Both the position numbers and the translations under genes were made by a program. Below, piece by piece: positions 34,905-42,275 of a stretch of 64,000 nt of DNA. Source of the stretch: Pseudomonas oryzihabitans (GTDB lineage Bacteria; Pseudomonadota; Gammaproteobacteria; Pseudomonadales; Pseudomonadaceae). The stretch is taken from assembly GCF_014522265.1 (NCBI RefSeq), contig NZ_CP017024.1:407501-471500 (forward strand), in the 5' to 3' direction. The notes beneath the pieces were generated by a model, which was given only the letters and a program-made list of their open reading frames with translations, had not been told where the DNA came from and made no database searches. Position 1 is the stretch's first letter. Each line of letters begins with the position of its first letter.

Positions 34905-36350
34905 TCAGGCAACAGGATTATCCAACCGCTGCATCAACGCCCGAACATGGGCGGACCAGGCCTCGAGAATCGGTACCCGCTCGCTGGCCACCTCAGGCTG
35001 CAGTTGTTCGGCCAGGGTAATGAACTGGGTGCAGGTCATATGGCCTTGACCTTCTTCACCCAGCAGGCGCTGCCGGCAGAATTGTCGCCAGCGCGCCCCC
35101 TCTTCCGCGGTCAGCAACTCGGGAAAGTTGCGCGCACGATAGCGAAAGAACAGCTCCGGATGTCGCTCGTCCTGAAAAGGCCAGGACCGGCTGCCAAGTT
35201 GCTCTGCCGGACACTGCTGAACCTGTTCGCAGAGTTGCCGTTCTTCGGCGGCAATGAAACCGTCGTACAGTCTCTCTTCGGCATCCTGTTCCCGGGTGGC
35301 AAAACCGGAGGCCTCGGCATAGAGCGCCTGCACCTTGGGTTGCCAGGTCGCACGCTGGTCGAGCAATTGGCGGGCGCGGCGCCAGACGGCGGCCTGATCG
35401 AATTGCAGCCGCTCCGTGTCCGCAGGGCGCAAGACGCTGAAGGGCGCCAGAATCGGACACCTGTTGATCTGTACCAGCTTCAGCGGCACCGGGAGGTCAC
35501 CCTCGGCCAGCGCCTCCCGCCGGGTATAGAGGCGTTCGCGCAGGGTCTCGACATCCAGTTCCAGCAGCGGCTCCGGCGCCAGGCCGAGATCGCAGACGAT
35601 CAGCGCGTTGCGATTGACCGGATGCCAGGCCAGCGGCAGCACGGGTGCGAGGAAATGTCGCTCGGCGCTGAAGCGGCCGGAAACGTGCAACAGGGGTTCG
35701 AGCAGACGGATGCGCGCCAGCGCCGCCTTCTTCTGGCGCTGCGTCCAGAGATAGTCATAGAGCCTTGGTTGCCGCTGCTTGACCAGCCGCGCCAGGGCCA
35801 GGGTCGCGCGGACATCCGCCAGGGCGTCATGGGCCTGAGCGTGTTCGATGCCGTTGGCGACAGTCAGACGGTCCAGGCGTAGGGAAACGCGCTCAGCGTC
35901 CTGCGGCCAGCTCAGACTCTCCGGGCGGAAGGCATAGAGCGCCCGGATCAGGCCGAGCACATCCCAGCGACTGTTGCCCTGCTGCCATTCGCGGGCATAG
36001 GGATCGTGGAAGTTGCGGTACAGGCTGTGCCGTACCATTTCGTCGTCGAATCTCAGGTTGTTGTAGCCGACCGCGCAGGTGTTGGGACGCCGCAACTCCT
36101 CGTGGAGGCGCTGGACGAAGTCGCGCTCGCGCAGCCCCAGCCGCTGCAGGGTGGCCGGCAGGATACCGGTGACCAGGCAGGCCGCGGGATGGGGCAGGAC
36201 ATCCTCGCTCAGTTGGCAATGCAGGTTGAGCGGCGCCTCGATTTCGTTGAGCTCCAGATCGGTACGCACCCCGGCCACCTGCAGCGGTCGATCCCGCCGT
36301 GGATCGATCCCCGTGGTCTCGAAGTCGTACCAGAAGATACTTTGCGTCAC
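34905..36350 (-). CDS. sbcB: exodeoxyribonuclease I
   Basis: A 481-residue DEDDh single-strand 3'-5' exonuclease involved in recombination and mismatch repair. Exo motifs: FWYDFETTGIDPRRDRP (Asp/Glu), GYNNLRFDDEMVRHSLYRNF (Asp), and AHDALADVRATLALARL (His and Asp). The SH3-like and helical C-terminal regions of ExoI follow (for example NRCPILAPFSVL, HPELFFRYRARNFPELL). Full length for the family. It converges with mvaT, as in P. aeruginosa. Confidence 0.95.
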   Translation of the reverse strand: MTQSIFWYDFETTGIDPRRDRPLQVAGVRTDLELNEIEAPLNLHCQLSEDVLPHPAACLVTGILPATLQRLGLRERDFVQRLHEELRRPNTCAVGYNNLRFDDEMVRHSLYRNFHDPYAREWQQGNSRWDVLGLIRALYAFRPESLSWPQDAERVSLRLDRLTVANGIEHAQAHDALADVRATLALARLVKQRQPRLYDYLWTQRQKKAALARIRLLEPLLHVSGRFSAERHFLAPVLPLAWHPVNRNALIVCDLGLAPEPLLELDVETLRERLYTRREALAEGDLPVPLKLVQINRCPILAPFSVLRPADTERLQFDQAAVWRRARQLLDQRATWQPKVQALYAEASGFATREQDAEERLYDGFIAAEERQLCEQVQQCPAEQLGSRSWPFQDERHPELFFRYRARNFPELLTAEEGARWRQFCRQRLLGEEGQGHMTCTQFITLAEQLQPEVASERVPILEAWSAHVRALMQRLDNPVA

Positions 36351-36458
36351 ACTGCCCTCCCCTAGAATCGGCGCAGTCTAGCATCGTCGTGCGCCTTGCT
36401 CCCGAACGCCCGCACCCGCTAGGCTCTGGCGCCTGTCTACCGCGTATTCTCTCTGCCC

Positions 36459-37661
36459 ATGCGTTCAGTCGATCGGCTCTCCCTTCGCTTCAGGTGCCGA
36501 GGTATCGGCGTACGCCTGGGCGCCGCCGTCTGGGCGCTGACCCTGTCCCTGGCCTGCCTCGCGCAGCAGGAGCCGCTGTCCTGCCCCCTGCCGCCGCAGT
36601 CCGACAGTGGTCCGGCCAGCCTGCGCCTGACCCATCAGGGACTCGACAGCCGGACGGCGCGGCAGACCGCCAACCAACTCGGCGCGACCACCCGCAGCAC
36701 CGATCCCCAGGCGCTGGCGGCGGCTTACCTGCAGCACTTTGGCAGTCGGGTGCGGCACGGCCAAGCCGAACAACTCGCCGAGCTGCCGGCCGGGGACGTC
36801 AGGTTCTGGCTGGCCGGCAATCCGCCCCTGGCGGAGACTCAGGCGCAGACGCTGCTGGACTGGGTCGAGGCGGGCGGCCATCTGGTGGCCGTCGCCGATG
36901 ACAGCACTCTGGCGCTCAGCGCGACCCTGGGCGTTCGACCCATGCCGACCCGCGAGCTGGGGGGTGCCGCCCCACCCATCATGGCGCTGCCGCTCTGGCC
37001 CAACCTGACCCAGCTCTATCTCGCCGAGGACGACGCCCCCGCCTACCTCAGCTTCGACGACAGCCGCCATCTGTTCGATGTCGGTGATCAGGCGGTGGCC
37101 TGGGCCAGCAGCGCCAGCGCCACCCATATGCTGATGCTGCCCTGGGGCGACGGCAGCGTGACGCTGCTGTCGGACACCGCGCTTTGGAGCAACGCCCACC
37201 TCGCCCAGTACGACAATGCCTGGCTGCTGTGGTACCTCACCCAGGGCGCGCCGGTGACCCTGATCGCCCCGGCGCCACCGCTCCCCCTGTGGCTGGACGC
37301 CTTGCAACGCTATGGCCTGGCCCTGCTCCTCCTGACGCTGGCGGCGGGTCTCTGGCTGAGACGCCGCCAGGACCATCCGGCGCCCCGGCGTGACGCCAGA
37401 CGCTGGCCCGAACTGATCGCCACCCTGCAGCGCGATATCCAGCGCGAGGTGCGCCGCCGTCGCCCCGAACTCACCGATCAGACTGTGGCCGAGCGCTGGC
37501 AATATCTGGCGCGCCTGAGCGGCCTGAGCACCCGTGTGGTGGGCGAGGCGATGCGGCCCAGCCCGGCGCGCCTCTCCACCCGCGACTTCACCCGCCGCAT
37601 CGCCCAGCTGCGCCTGTTGCGCCTGGCCGTGCGCGCCCCCGTTTCCGAGGACTTCCGATGA
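36459..37661 (+). CDS. DUF4350-domain membrane protein
   Basis: A 400-residue protein with an N-terminal signal/anchor (VRLGAAVWALTLSLACLAQQ), a periplasmic DUF4350 domain (LAGNPPLAETQAQTLLDWVEAGGHLVAVADD is a GATase-like block; LMLPWGDGSVTLLSD), then one membrane helix (YGLALLLLTLAAGLWLRRR) and a basic cytoplasmic tail of about 90 residues. It starts an operon with a MoxR ATPase and a DUF58-like protein, and its stop overlaps the MoxR start (ATGA). Such sets are thought to assemble or activate envelope complexes; the target is unknown. Confidence 0.85.
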   Translation: MRSVDRLSLRFRCRGIGVRLGAAVWALTLSLACLAQQEPLSCPLPPQSDSGPASLRLTHQGLDSRTARQTANQLGATTRSTDPQALAAAYLQHFGSRVRHGQAEQLAELPAGDVRFWLAGNPPLAETQAQTLLDWVEAGGHLVAVADDSTLALSATLGVRPMPTRELGGAAPPIMALPLWPNLTQLYLAEDDAPAYLSFDDSRHLFDVGDQAVAWASSASATHMLMLPWGDGSVTLLSDTALWSNAHLAQYDNAWLLWYLTQGAPVTLIAPAPPLPLWLDALQRYGLALLLLTLAAGLWLRRRQDHPAPRRDARRWPELIATLQRDIQREVRRRRPELTDQTVAERWQYLARLSGLSTRVVGEAMRPSPARLSTRDFTRRIAQLRLLRLAVRAPVSEDFR

Positions 37662-38653
37662 CCGACAGCTCTGCTCCTGACGCCACCCCGGCGGACCCCG
37701 GCGAAAGCGGCGTCAAGGCCCGCGCCCTGGCCCGACTGCAGGCCCTGCGACAGGCGCTGCTCAAGGTGCTGCCGCAGCAGGAGGCCGCCGTGGACGGTCT
37801 GCTCGCCACCCTGCTGGCCGGCGGTCACCTGCTATTGGAAGGTCCGACCGGCTCCGGCAAGACGCTGCTGGTTCGCGCCCTGGCCGCCAGCCTGGACGCC
37901 GGCTTCGCCCGGCTGCAGTGCCATCCGGCCCTGACCCCTGCCGAGGTGGCCGGCGAAATCGTCACGGACGCCGGCAGCGACAGTGCCCGTCTGCGTCGGG
38001 GGCCCCTGTTCAACTCCCTGGTCCTGCTCGAAGAGCTGCAGCGGGCTCCGCCAGCGATCCTCAATCTGCTGGACGACGCCCTGCAGGGTCGCCAGCTGAG
38101 TCTGGGCGGCCGCCCGGTGCCCCTGCCAGCGCCCTTCATGGTGATCGCTACCCGCTCCTCGAACAGCGATCTGCCGCTGGCGCTACGGGATCGCTTCCTG
38201 GCGCACCTGCGACTGGAGTGGCCGGCAGAAGGCCAGGAGCTCGCCGCCCTGCGCCAGGCTGTCCAGCAGGGTCACGGCGATCCCCTGGAAGCGGCGACCC
38301 TGCGCCCGCTGCTGCAGGCGCGGGATCTGCCAGCCCTGCAGCGACTGGTGGCCGGCCTGCCGGTCGCGGAGCCGGTCCTCGAGCATGCCGTGCGCCTGAT
38401 CCGCCTCACCCGGGAGTGGCCGGCCTTCGAGCAGGGCGCCGGGCCGCGCGCCGGGCAGGCCTTGCTGCGTCTGGCCCAGGCACAGGCTTTTCTGCGGGGT
38501 GGCGACAGCGTGACGCCCGAGGATGTGCGCACCCTGCTGCCCGCCGTGCTGCGTCCACGCCTGCGGCTGACCCCAGAGCGCGAATTCGAGGGCGACAGCC
38601 TGGATGGCCAGATCCTCAAGCTGTTGGGACAGTGTCCGGCACCGCGCCCATGA
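37658..38653 (+). CDS. MoxR-family AAA+ ATPase
   Basis: A 331-residue ATPase. Walker A is GPTGSGKT (residues about 62-69); the Walker B region reads LVLLEELQRAPPAILNLLDDALQ, with Glu-Glu where typical MoxR has Asp-Glu; sensor 1 is MVIATRSSN and the arginine-finger block is LPLALRDRFLAHLRLEWP. The C-terminal lid domain has PEDVRTLLPAVLRPRL. It overlaps both neighbours by four bases, so all three are coupled. MoxR proteins are chaperone-like and pair with vWA/DUF58 proteins, as here. Confidence 0.92.
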   Translation: MTDSSAPDATPADPGESGVKARALARLQALRQALLKVLPQQEAAVDGLLATLLAGGHLLLEGPTGSGKTLLVRALAASLDAGFARLQCHPALTPAEVAGEIVTDAGSDSARLRRGPLFNSLVLLEELQRAPPAILNLLDDALQGRQLSLGGRPVPLPAPFMVIATRSSNSDLPLALRDRFLAHLRLEWPAEGQELAALRQAVQQGHGDPLEAATLRPLLQARDLPALQRLVAGLPVAEPVLEHAVRLIRLTREWPAFEQGAGPRAGQALLRLAQAQAFLRGGDSVTPEDVRTLLPAVLRPRLRLTPEREFEGDSLDGQILKLLGQCPAPRP

Positions 38654-39444
38654 TCCAGCGCTGGCTGCCCCTGGCGCTGGGCGCCCTGGCCCTGCTCAGC
38701 CTGATCCTGGGCTGGCTGGCGCCTCTGCGCTGGCAGGCCCTGCCGGCCGCAGGGGCATCGCTGCTCCTGGGGCTGGCCCTGCTGGAGCGCCGGCACTGGC
38801 GAAAGATCCGGGCGAATCCGCTCATCGCGCAGCCAGCCAGGGCACGCCTGCGGGCGAACACGCCTGTGCAACTGCTGATCGCCAGCCCGGGACTGGTAAA
38901 GACCGACGGACGCGGAAGCCGCGAACAGGTGCAGGGCTTCTGGCAGGCGCTGGCGGCCAGTGGCAATGAGCTGCGGCTCTACGGCCTCGATCCCGAGCTG
39001 CGCCTGCTGGCGGCGGCCACACCCGCTCGCCCCCTGAAGCCTGATGTCCTTCCTCGGTCGGTCCCAGGCGCGACGGCTGATTTCAAGGCGGCGCTGGCGC
39101 GGCTTTGCAGCCAGGCGCGACCCGGCAGTGTCCTGGTGGTTCTGGCGCCACTGGATGAAGCCAGGGTGGCCTGGCTCGGTCGTCTGGATCTGGGCCGACG
39201 CGGCCTGCAGCTCTGGCTGGTCGATACCGCGCTGGAGGAGCTGGCAGAGCCCGACGACATCCGTACCTGGCGCGACGCCTGCCGCTATGCCGAGGCCTGG
39301 CAGACCAGGCTTCAGGGCGAGCGTCTGGCCGCGCGCCTGGAGAGAAGGGGAATCCACTGGCTGCCTGCCAGCGCGACGGCGGATCTGCAGACCCGCCTGT
39401 TGCAGCTATGGAATGCCGGCGACCCGGATCAGATCGCCGACTGA
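38650..39444 (+). CDS. DUF58/vWA-like membrane-anchored protein
   Basis: A 264-residue protein with two N-terminal membrane helices (LPLALGALALLSLILGWLAP and ALPAAGASLLLGLALLE) and a cytoplasmic domain holding vWA-like strands (TPVQLLIASPGL, SVLVVLAPLDEAR, GLQLWLVDTALEELAE). It is shorter than standard DUF58 proteins and lacks an obvious MIDAS DxSxS motif, so assignment rests partly on position after MoxR. The ATG at 38650 overlaps the MoxR stop. Its end overlaps the converging PilZ gene by 16 bases. Confidence 0.75.
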   Translation: MIQRWLPLALGALALLSLILGWLAPLRWQALPAAGASLLLGLALLERRHWRKIRANPLIAQPARARLRANTPVQLLIASPGLVKTDGRGSREQVQGFWQALAASGNELRLYGLDPELRLLAAATPARPLKPDVLPRSVPGATADFKAALARLCSQARPGSVLVVLAPLDEARVAWLGRLDLGRRGLQLWLVDTALEELAEPDDIRTWRDACRYAEAWQTRLQGERLAARLERRGIHWLPASATADLQTRLLQLWNAGDPDQIAD

Positions 39445-39791
39445 GAAAGACGGCCGAAGGTGAAATAGTGCTGCAGCACGTCGATCAGCTCGGCGAATTC
39501 CGCTGGCGGTTCGGCGACGCTGAAGCCGGAATCGTAATTGCCCGGGGTCACGTCTTCGTGGCTCCACTGGCAACGGGCATCGAAGTCGACGAAGTGCAAC
39601 TGGCCGTCCTGCCCGGGGATCTTCAGCCGGAGTTCGAAACGCGCATTCACCAGCATGGGCAGCTGGCTGATCATCAGCAACCCCTCGCGGGAGATGTTGC
39701 CGATGTAGCCCATGGGCTTGTCGGTGAAGCGGTTGAACACCTTTAGATAGTAGGGCAGTTGGTGGCGCTCGATACGACGATTCTGAGTCAT
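39429..39791 (-). CDS. PilZ-domain cyclic-di-GMP receptor
   Basis: A 120-residue single-domain PilZ protein. Both c-di-GMP motifs are present: RxxxR in NRRIERHQ near the N terminus and (D/N)xSxxG in GNISREGLLMISQLP. The rest is the expected beta barrel (DFDARCQWSHEDVTPGNYDSGFSV) with a C-terminal helix (FAELIDVLQHYF). It should bind the second messenger and act on an unknown partner. Start could be 39791 (MTQNRR) or 39803 (MNRTMTQ). It lies beside the MoxR operon and upstream of a small lipoprotein gene region, as in P. aeruginosa. Confidence 0.9.
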   Translation of the reverse strand: MTQNRRIERHQLPYYLKVFNRFTDKPMGYIGNISREGLLMISQLPMLVNARFELRLKIPGQDGQLHFVDFDARCQWSHEDVTPGNYDSGFSVAEPPAEFAELIDVLQHYFTFGRLSQSAI

Positions 39792-39847
39792 GGTGCGATT
39801 CATCCTGCACACGGTAAAGCCACTTTACCGACAACGTCCTGGAAAGC

Positions 39848-40234
39848 TCAGCGCTGCGGTAGTTTTCGCACCGGTTGGGGCGTCGCAACGGCCGTTCCGC
39901 CATCTAGCCCCAATTGGCGCAGGGTGTCCAGTCGGGCCTGGGCCCGAAAGGCGTATTCGCTGGCCGGAAACCGGACCTGGATGAAACGATAGGTCTGAGC
40001 AGCGTCGGCGTACAGCTGCTGCTGCTCGAGACACTGGCCACGCAGCATGGAGAATTCCGGCTGCAGCCAGGGGCGGGCGCGACCCTTGCGCTCGGCCTGG
40101 GAGATCTGCAGCAGGGCATTGGTGCAGTCGCCTTCAGCATAGGACTTGTAGGCGGCGTCGAGATAGGAATTCATCGAAACGCTGGTGCAACCGGTCAGGC
40201 CGAACAGCAGGAACAGGCAGAGATAAGGGCGCAT
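39848..40234 (-). CDS. small TPR-like lipoprotein
   Basis: A 128-residue lipoprotein: signal MRPYLCLFLLFGLTGC with lipobox LTGC, mature cysteine at position 16. The body has helical tetratricopeptide-like pairs (SYLDAAYKSYAEGDCTNALLQISQAER, LYADAAQTYRFIQVRFPASEYAFRAQARLDTL). Residue +2 is Thr, so it is probably sorted to the outer membrane by Lol. Likely an assembly scaffold; no specific partner is visible. GGAGGA lies 4-9 bases before the ATG. Confidence 0.82.
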   Translation of the reverse strand: MRPYLCLFLLFGLTGCTSVSMNSYLDAAYKSYAEGDCTNALLQISQAERKGRARPWLQPEFSMLRGQCLEQQQLYADAAQTYRFIQVRFPASEYAFRAQARLDTLRQLGLDGGTAVATPQPVRKLPQR

Positions 40235-40346
40235 GGAAAGTCCTCCTGTTCGCTAGATCGGCGCCGGGGCGCGCTTCTTGAGGGCAAACGACCATTGGTG
40301 TGACGGAGCTGCGAAAAGCCGTCATGTGCTGGCCACGCGACAGCGC

Positions 40347-40352
40347 TACAAT
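40347..40352 (+). promoter_or_regulatory. possible -10 element of pyk
   Basis: TACAAT, 78 bases upstream of the pyk ATG, matches the -10 consensus at 5 of 6 positions. No convincing -35 hexamer accompanies it. Confidence 0.35.
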
Positions 40353-40430
40353 GAGGTGCGCTTCGTGTTCTACGTCGACTCGGCGCTGAGGCGCCGACTC
40401 ATGGTTGCAATCCGCTAAAGGAAAGACTGC

Positions 40431-41882
40431 ATGATTTATCGCCGTACCAAGATCGTCGCCACCCTCGGCCCGGCCAGCAATTCTCCGGAAGTCCTCGAGC
40501 AGCTCATCATCGCCGGCATCGACGTCGCCCGCCTGAACTTCTCGCATGGAACGCCCGACGAGCACCGGGCCCGTGGTCAGCTGGTACGGGATCTCGCCGC
40601 CAAGCACGGTCGCCATGTCGCCCTGCTCGGCGACCTCCAGGGTCCGAAGATCCGCATCGCCAAGTTCGTCAACAAGCGCATCGAACTCAAGGTCGGCGAT
40701 CCCTTCCGCCTGTCCATCGCCCATCCCCGCACCGAAGGCACCGAAGAAGTGGTCGGCATCGACTACCCGGGCCTGGTCACCGACTGCCGCGTGGGTGACG
40801 AACTGCTGCTGGACGATGGCCGCGTGGTCCTGCGCGTGGAAGGCATGACCGCCACCGAATTGCATTGCACCACCCTGATCGGCGGCCCGCTGTCCGATCA
40901 CAAGGGCATCAACCGCCGTGGCGGCGGTCTCACCGCCCCTGCGCTGACCGACAAGGACCGGGACGACATCAAGCTGGCCGCATCCATGGAGGTCGACTAC
41001 CTGGCCGTGTCCTTCCCGCGTGATGCCGAAGACATGCACGAAGCCCGTCGCCTGATGGAAGCCGCCGGTGGCAAGTCCTGGCTGGTAGCCAAGATCGAGC
41101 GCGCCGAAGCCGTGGCCGACGACGAAGCCCTGGACGGCCTGATCCATGCCAGTGACGCCGTGATGGTGGCCCGGGGCGATCTGGGCGTGGAAATCGGCGA
41201 CGCCGAACTGGTGGGCATCCAGAAGCGCATCATTTCCCACGCCCGGCGCCTCAACAAGGCGGTGATCACCGCGACCCAGATGATGGAGTCGATGATCAGC
41301 AGCCCGATGCCGACCCGTGCGGAAGTCTCCGACGTGGCCAACGCCGTGCTGGACAACACCGACGCGGTGATGCTCTCCGCCGAGAGCGCCGCCGGCCAGT
41401 ACCCGGTGGAAGCGGTCAAGGCCATGGCGCGCGTCTGCGTCGGTGCCGAGAAGCAGCCCACCAGCAAGCTGTCCAGCCACCGCCTGGGCCATACCTTCAC
41501 CCGGTGGGACGAGAGTATCGCCCTGGCCTCCATCTACGTGGCCAACCACTTCCCGGGCGTGAAGGCGATCATCAGCCTGACCGACACCGGCTACACCCCG
41601 CTGATCATGTCGCGCCTGCGCTCCTCGGTGCCGATCTTCTCCTTCGCCTCCAGCCGCGCCACCCAGGCCCGCACCGCGCTGTTCCGCAACGTGCACACCA
41701 TTCCCTTCGACCCGACCACCATGCCGGCGAACAAGGTGAGCCAGGCGGCGGTGGACGAGCTGCTCAAGCGCGGCATCGTCGAGCACGGTGACTGGGTCAT
41801 CCTCACCAAGGGCGACAGCTACACCAAGCGTGACGGCACCAACACCATGAAGATGTACCGCGTGGGCGACCTGCTGGTCTGA
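40431..41882 (+). CDS. pykA: pyruvate kinase
   Basis: A 483-residue glycolytic enzyme converting PEP and ADP to pyruvate and ATP. Motifs: TKIVATLGPASNS, VARLNFSHGTPDEH, LLGDLQGPKIRI, catalytic lysine in WLVAKIERAEAV, VMVARGDLGVEIG, ATQMMESMISSPMPTRAEVSDVANAVLD, and the C-terminal allosteric domain with GYTPLIMSRLR and DWVILTKGDSY. Type PykA by the MIYRRTKIV start and gene context. AAAGGAAAG lies 6-8 bases before the ATG. A strong terminator follows. Confidence 0.97.
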   Translation: MIYRRTKIVATLGPASNSPEVLEQLIIAGIDVARLNFSHGTPDEHRARGQLVRDLAAKHGRHVALLGDLQGPKIRIAKFVNKRIELKVGDPFRLSIAHPRTEGTEEVVGIDYPGLVTDCRVGDELLLDDGRVVLRVEGMTATELHCTTLIGGPLSDHKGINRRGGGLTAPALTDKDRDDIKLAASMEVDYLAVSFPRDAEDMHEARRLMEAAGGKSWLVAKIERAEAVADDEALDGLIHASDAVMVARGDLGVEIGDAELVGIQKRIISHARRLNKAVITATQMMESMISSPMPTRAEVSDVANAVLDNTDAVMLSAESAAGQYPVEAVKAMARVCVGAEKQPTSKLSSHRLGHTFTRWDESIALASIYVANHFPGVKAIISLTDTGYTPLIMSRLRSSVPIFSFASSRATQARTALFRNVHTIPFDPTTMPANKVSQAAVDELLKRGIVEHGDWVILTKGDSYTKRDGTNTMKMYRVGDLLV

Positions 41883-41914
41883 TCCCTGCCGCCGGTCCTT
41901 GACCGGTGCTGACG

Positions 41915-41949
41915 AAAAGCCCCGAACAGGCGACTGCTCGGGGCTTTTT
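41915..41949 (+). terminator. rho-independent terminator of pyk
   Basis: A4, stem AGCCCCGA / TCGGGGCT with a 12-base loop, then T5. It lies 33 bases past the pyk stop and precedes the converging 56-residue gene. Confidence 0.88.
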
Positions 41950-41980
41950 CTTGGGCGCGGGTGGCACCTACAGGGCAGCG

Positions 41981-42151
41981 CTAGAGACCCTTGAAGGCGA
42001 GGTAGGCCAGGTGCAAGGCCGCCGCACCCAGCACGCCCAGGCTACAGACGATGAGGATGCCACGCTGCAGCGAGCGCAAGCGCCCCTCACGGCGGGCCGC
42101 CAGGCGCGTGGCATCGAGCAGCGCAACGTTGGCCAACGGTGATTCACGCAT
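41981..42151 (-). CDS. 56-residue single-pass membrane peptide
   Basis: Starts MRESPLANVALLDATRLAAR and ends LHLAYLAFKGL, with a basic middle (REGRLRSLQR) and one transmembrane helix (GILIVCSLGVLGAAALHLAYL). The basic stretch before the helix predicts an N-in topology. GGGGGAG lies 7 bases upstream of the ATG and a good promoter (TTGATC, 16 bases, TATAGT) starts transcription about 20 bases upstream, so expression is likely. I do not recognise a characterised family; a regulatory or assembly role for a membrane complex is possible. It converges with pyk. Confidence 0.72.
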   Translation of the reverse strand: MRESPLANVALLDATRLAARREGRLRSLQRGILIVCSLGVLGAAALHLAYLAFKGL

Positions 42152-42178
42152 CGTTTCGCTCCCCCGGTCTCTTAATGC

Positions 42179-42206
42179 ACTATATTCTCATTCTCACATA
42201 GATCAA
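42179..42206 (-). promoter_or_regulatory. sigma-70 promoter of the 56-residue gene
   Basis: On the minus strand TTGATC (42206-42201), a 16-base spacer and TATAGT (42184-42179). The -10 matches at 5 of 6 positions and the -35 at 4 of 6. The SNF2-like gene starts 70 bp away on the plus strand. Confidence 0.55.
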
Positions 42207-42275
42207 GGGAGTCCGACGAGCGTCTGCCGGACTGTGGCAGAATAGCCGGTTTGGTGCGAACAGCCTGGGTGAACG

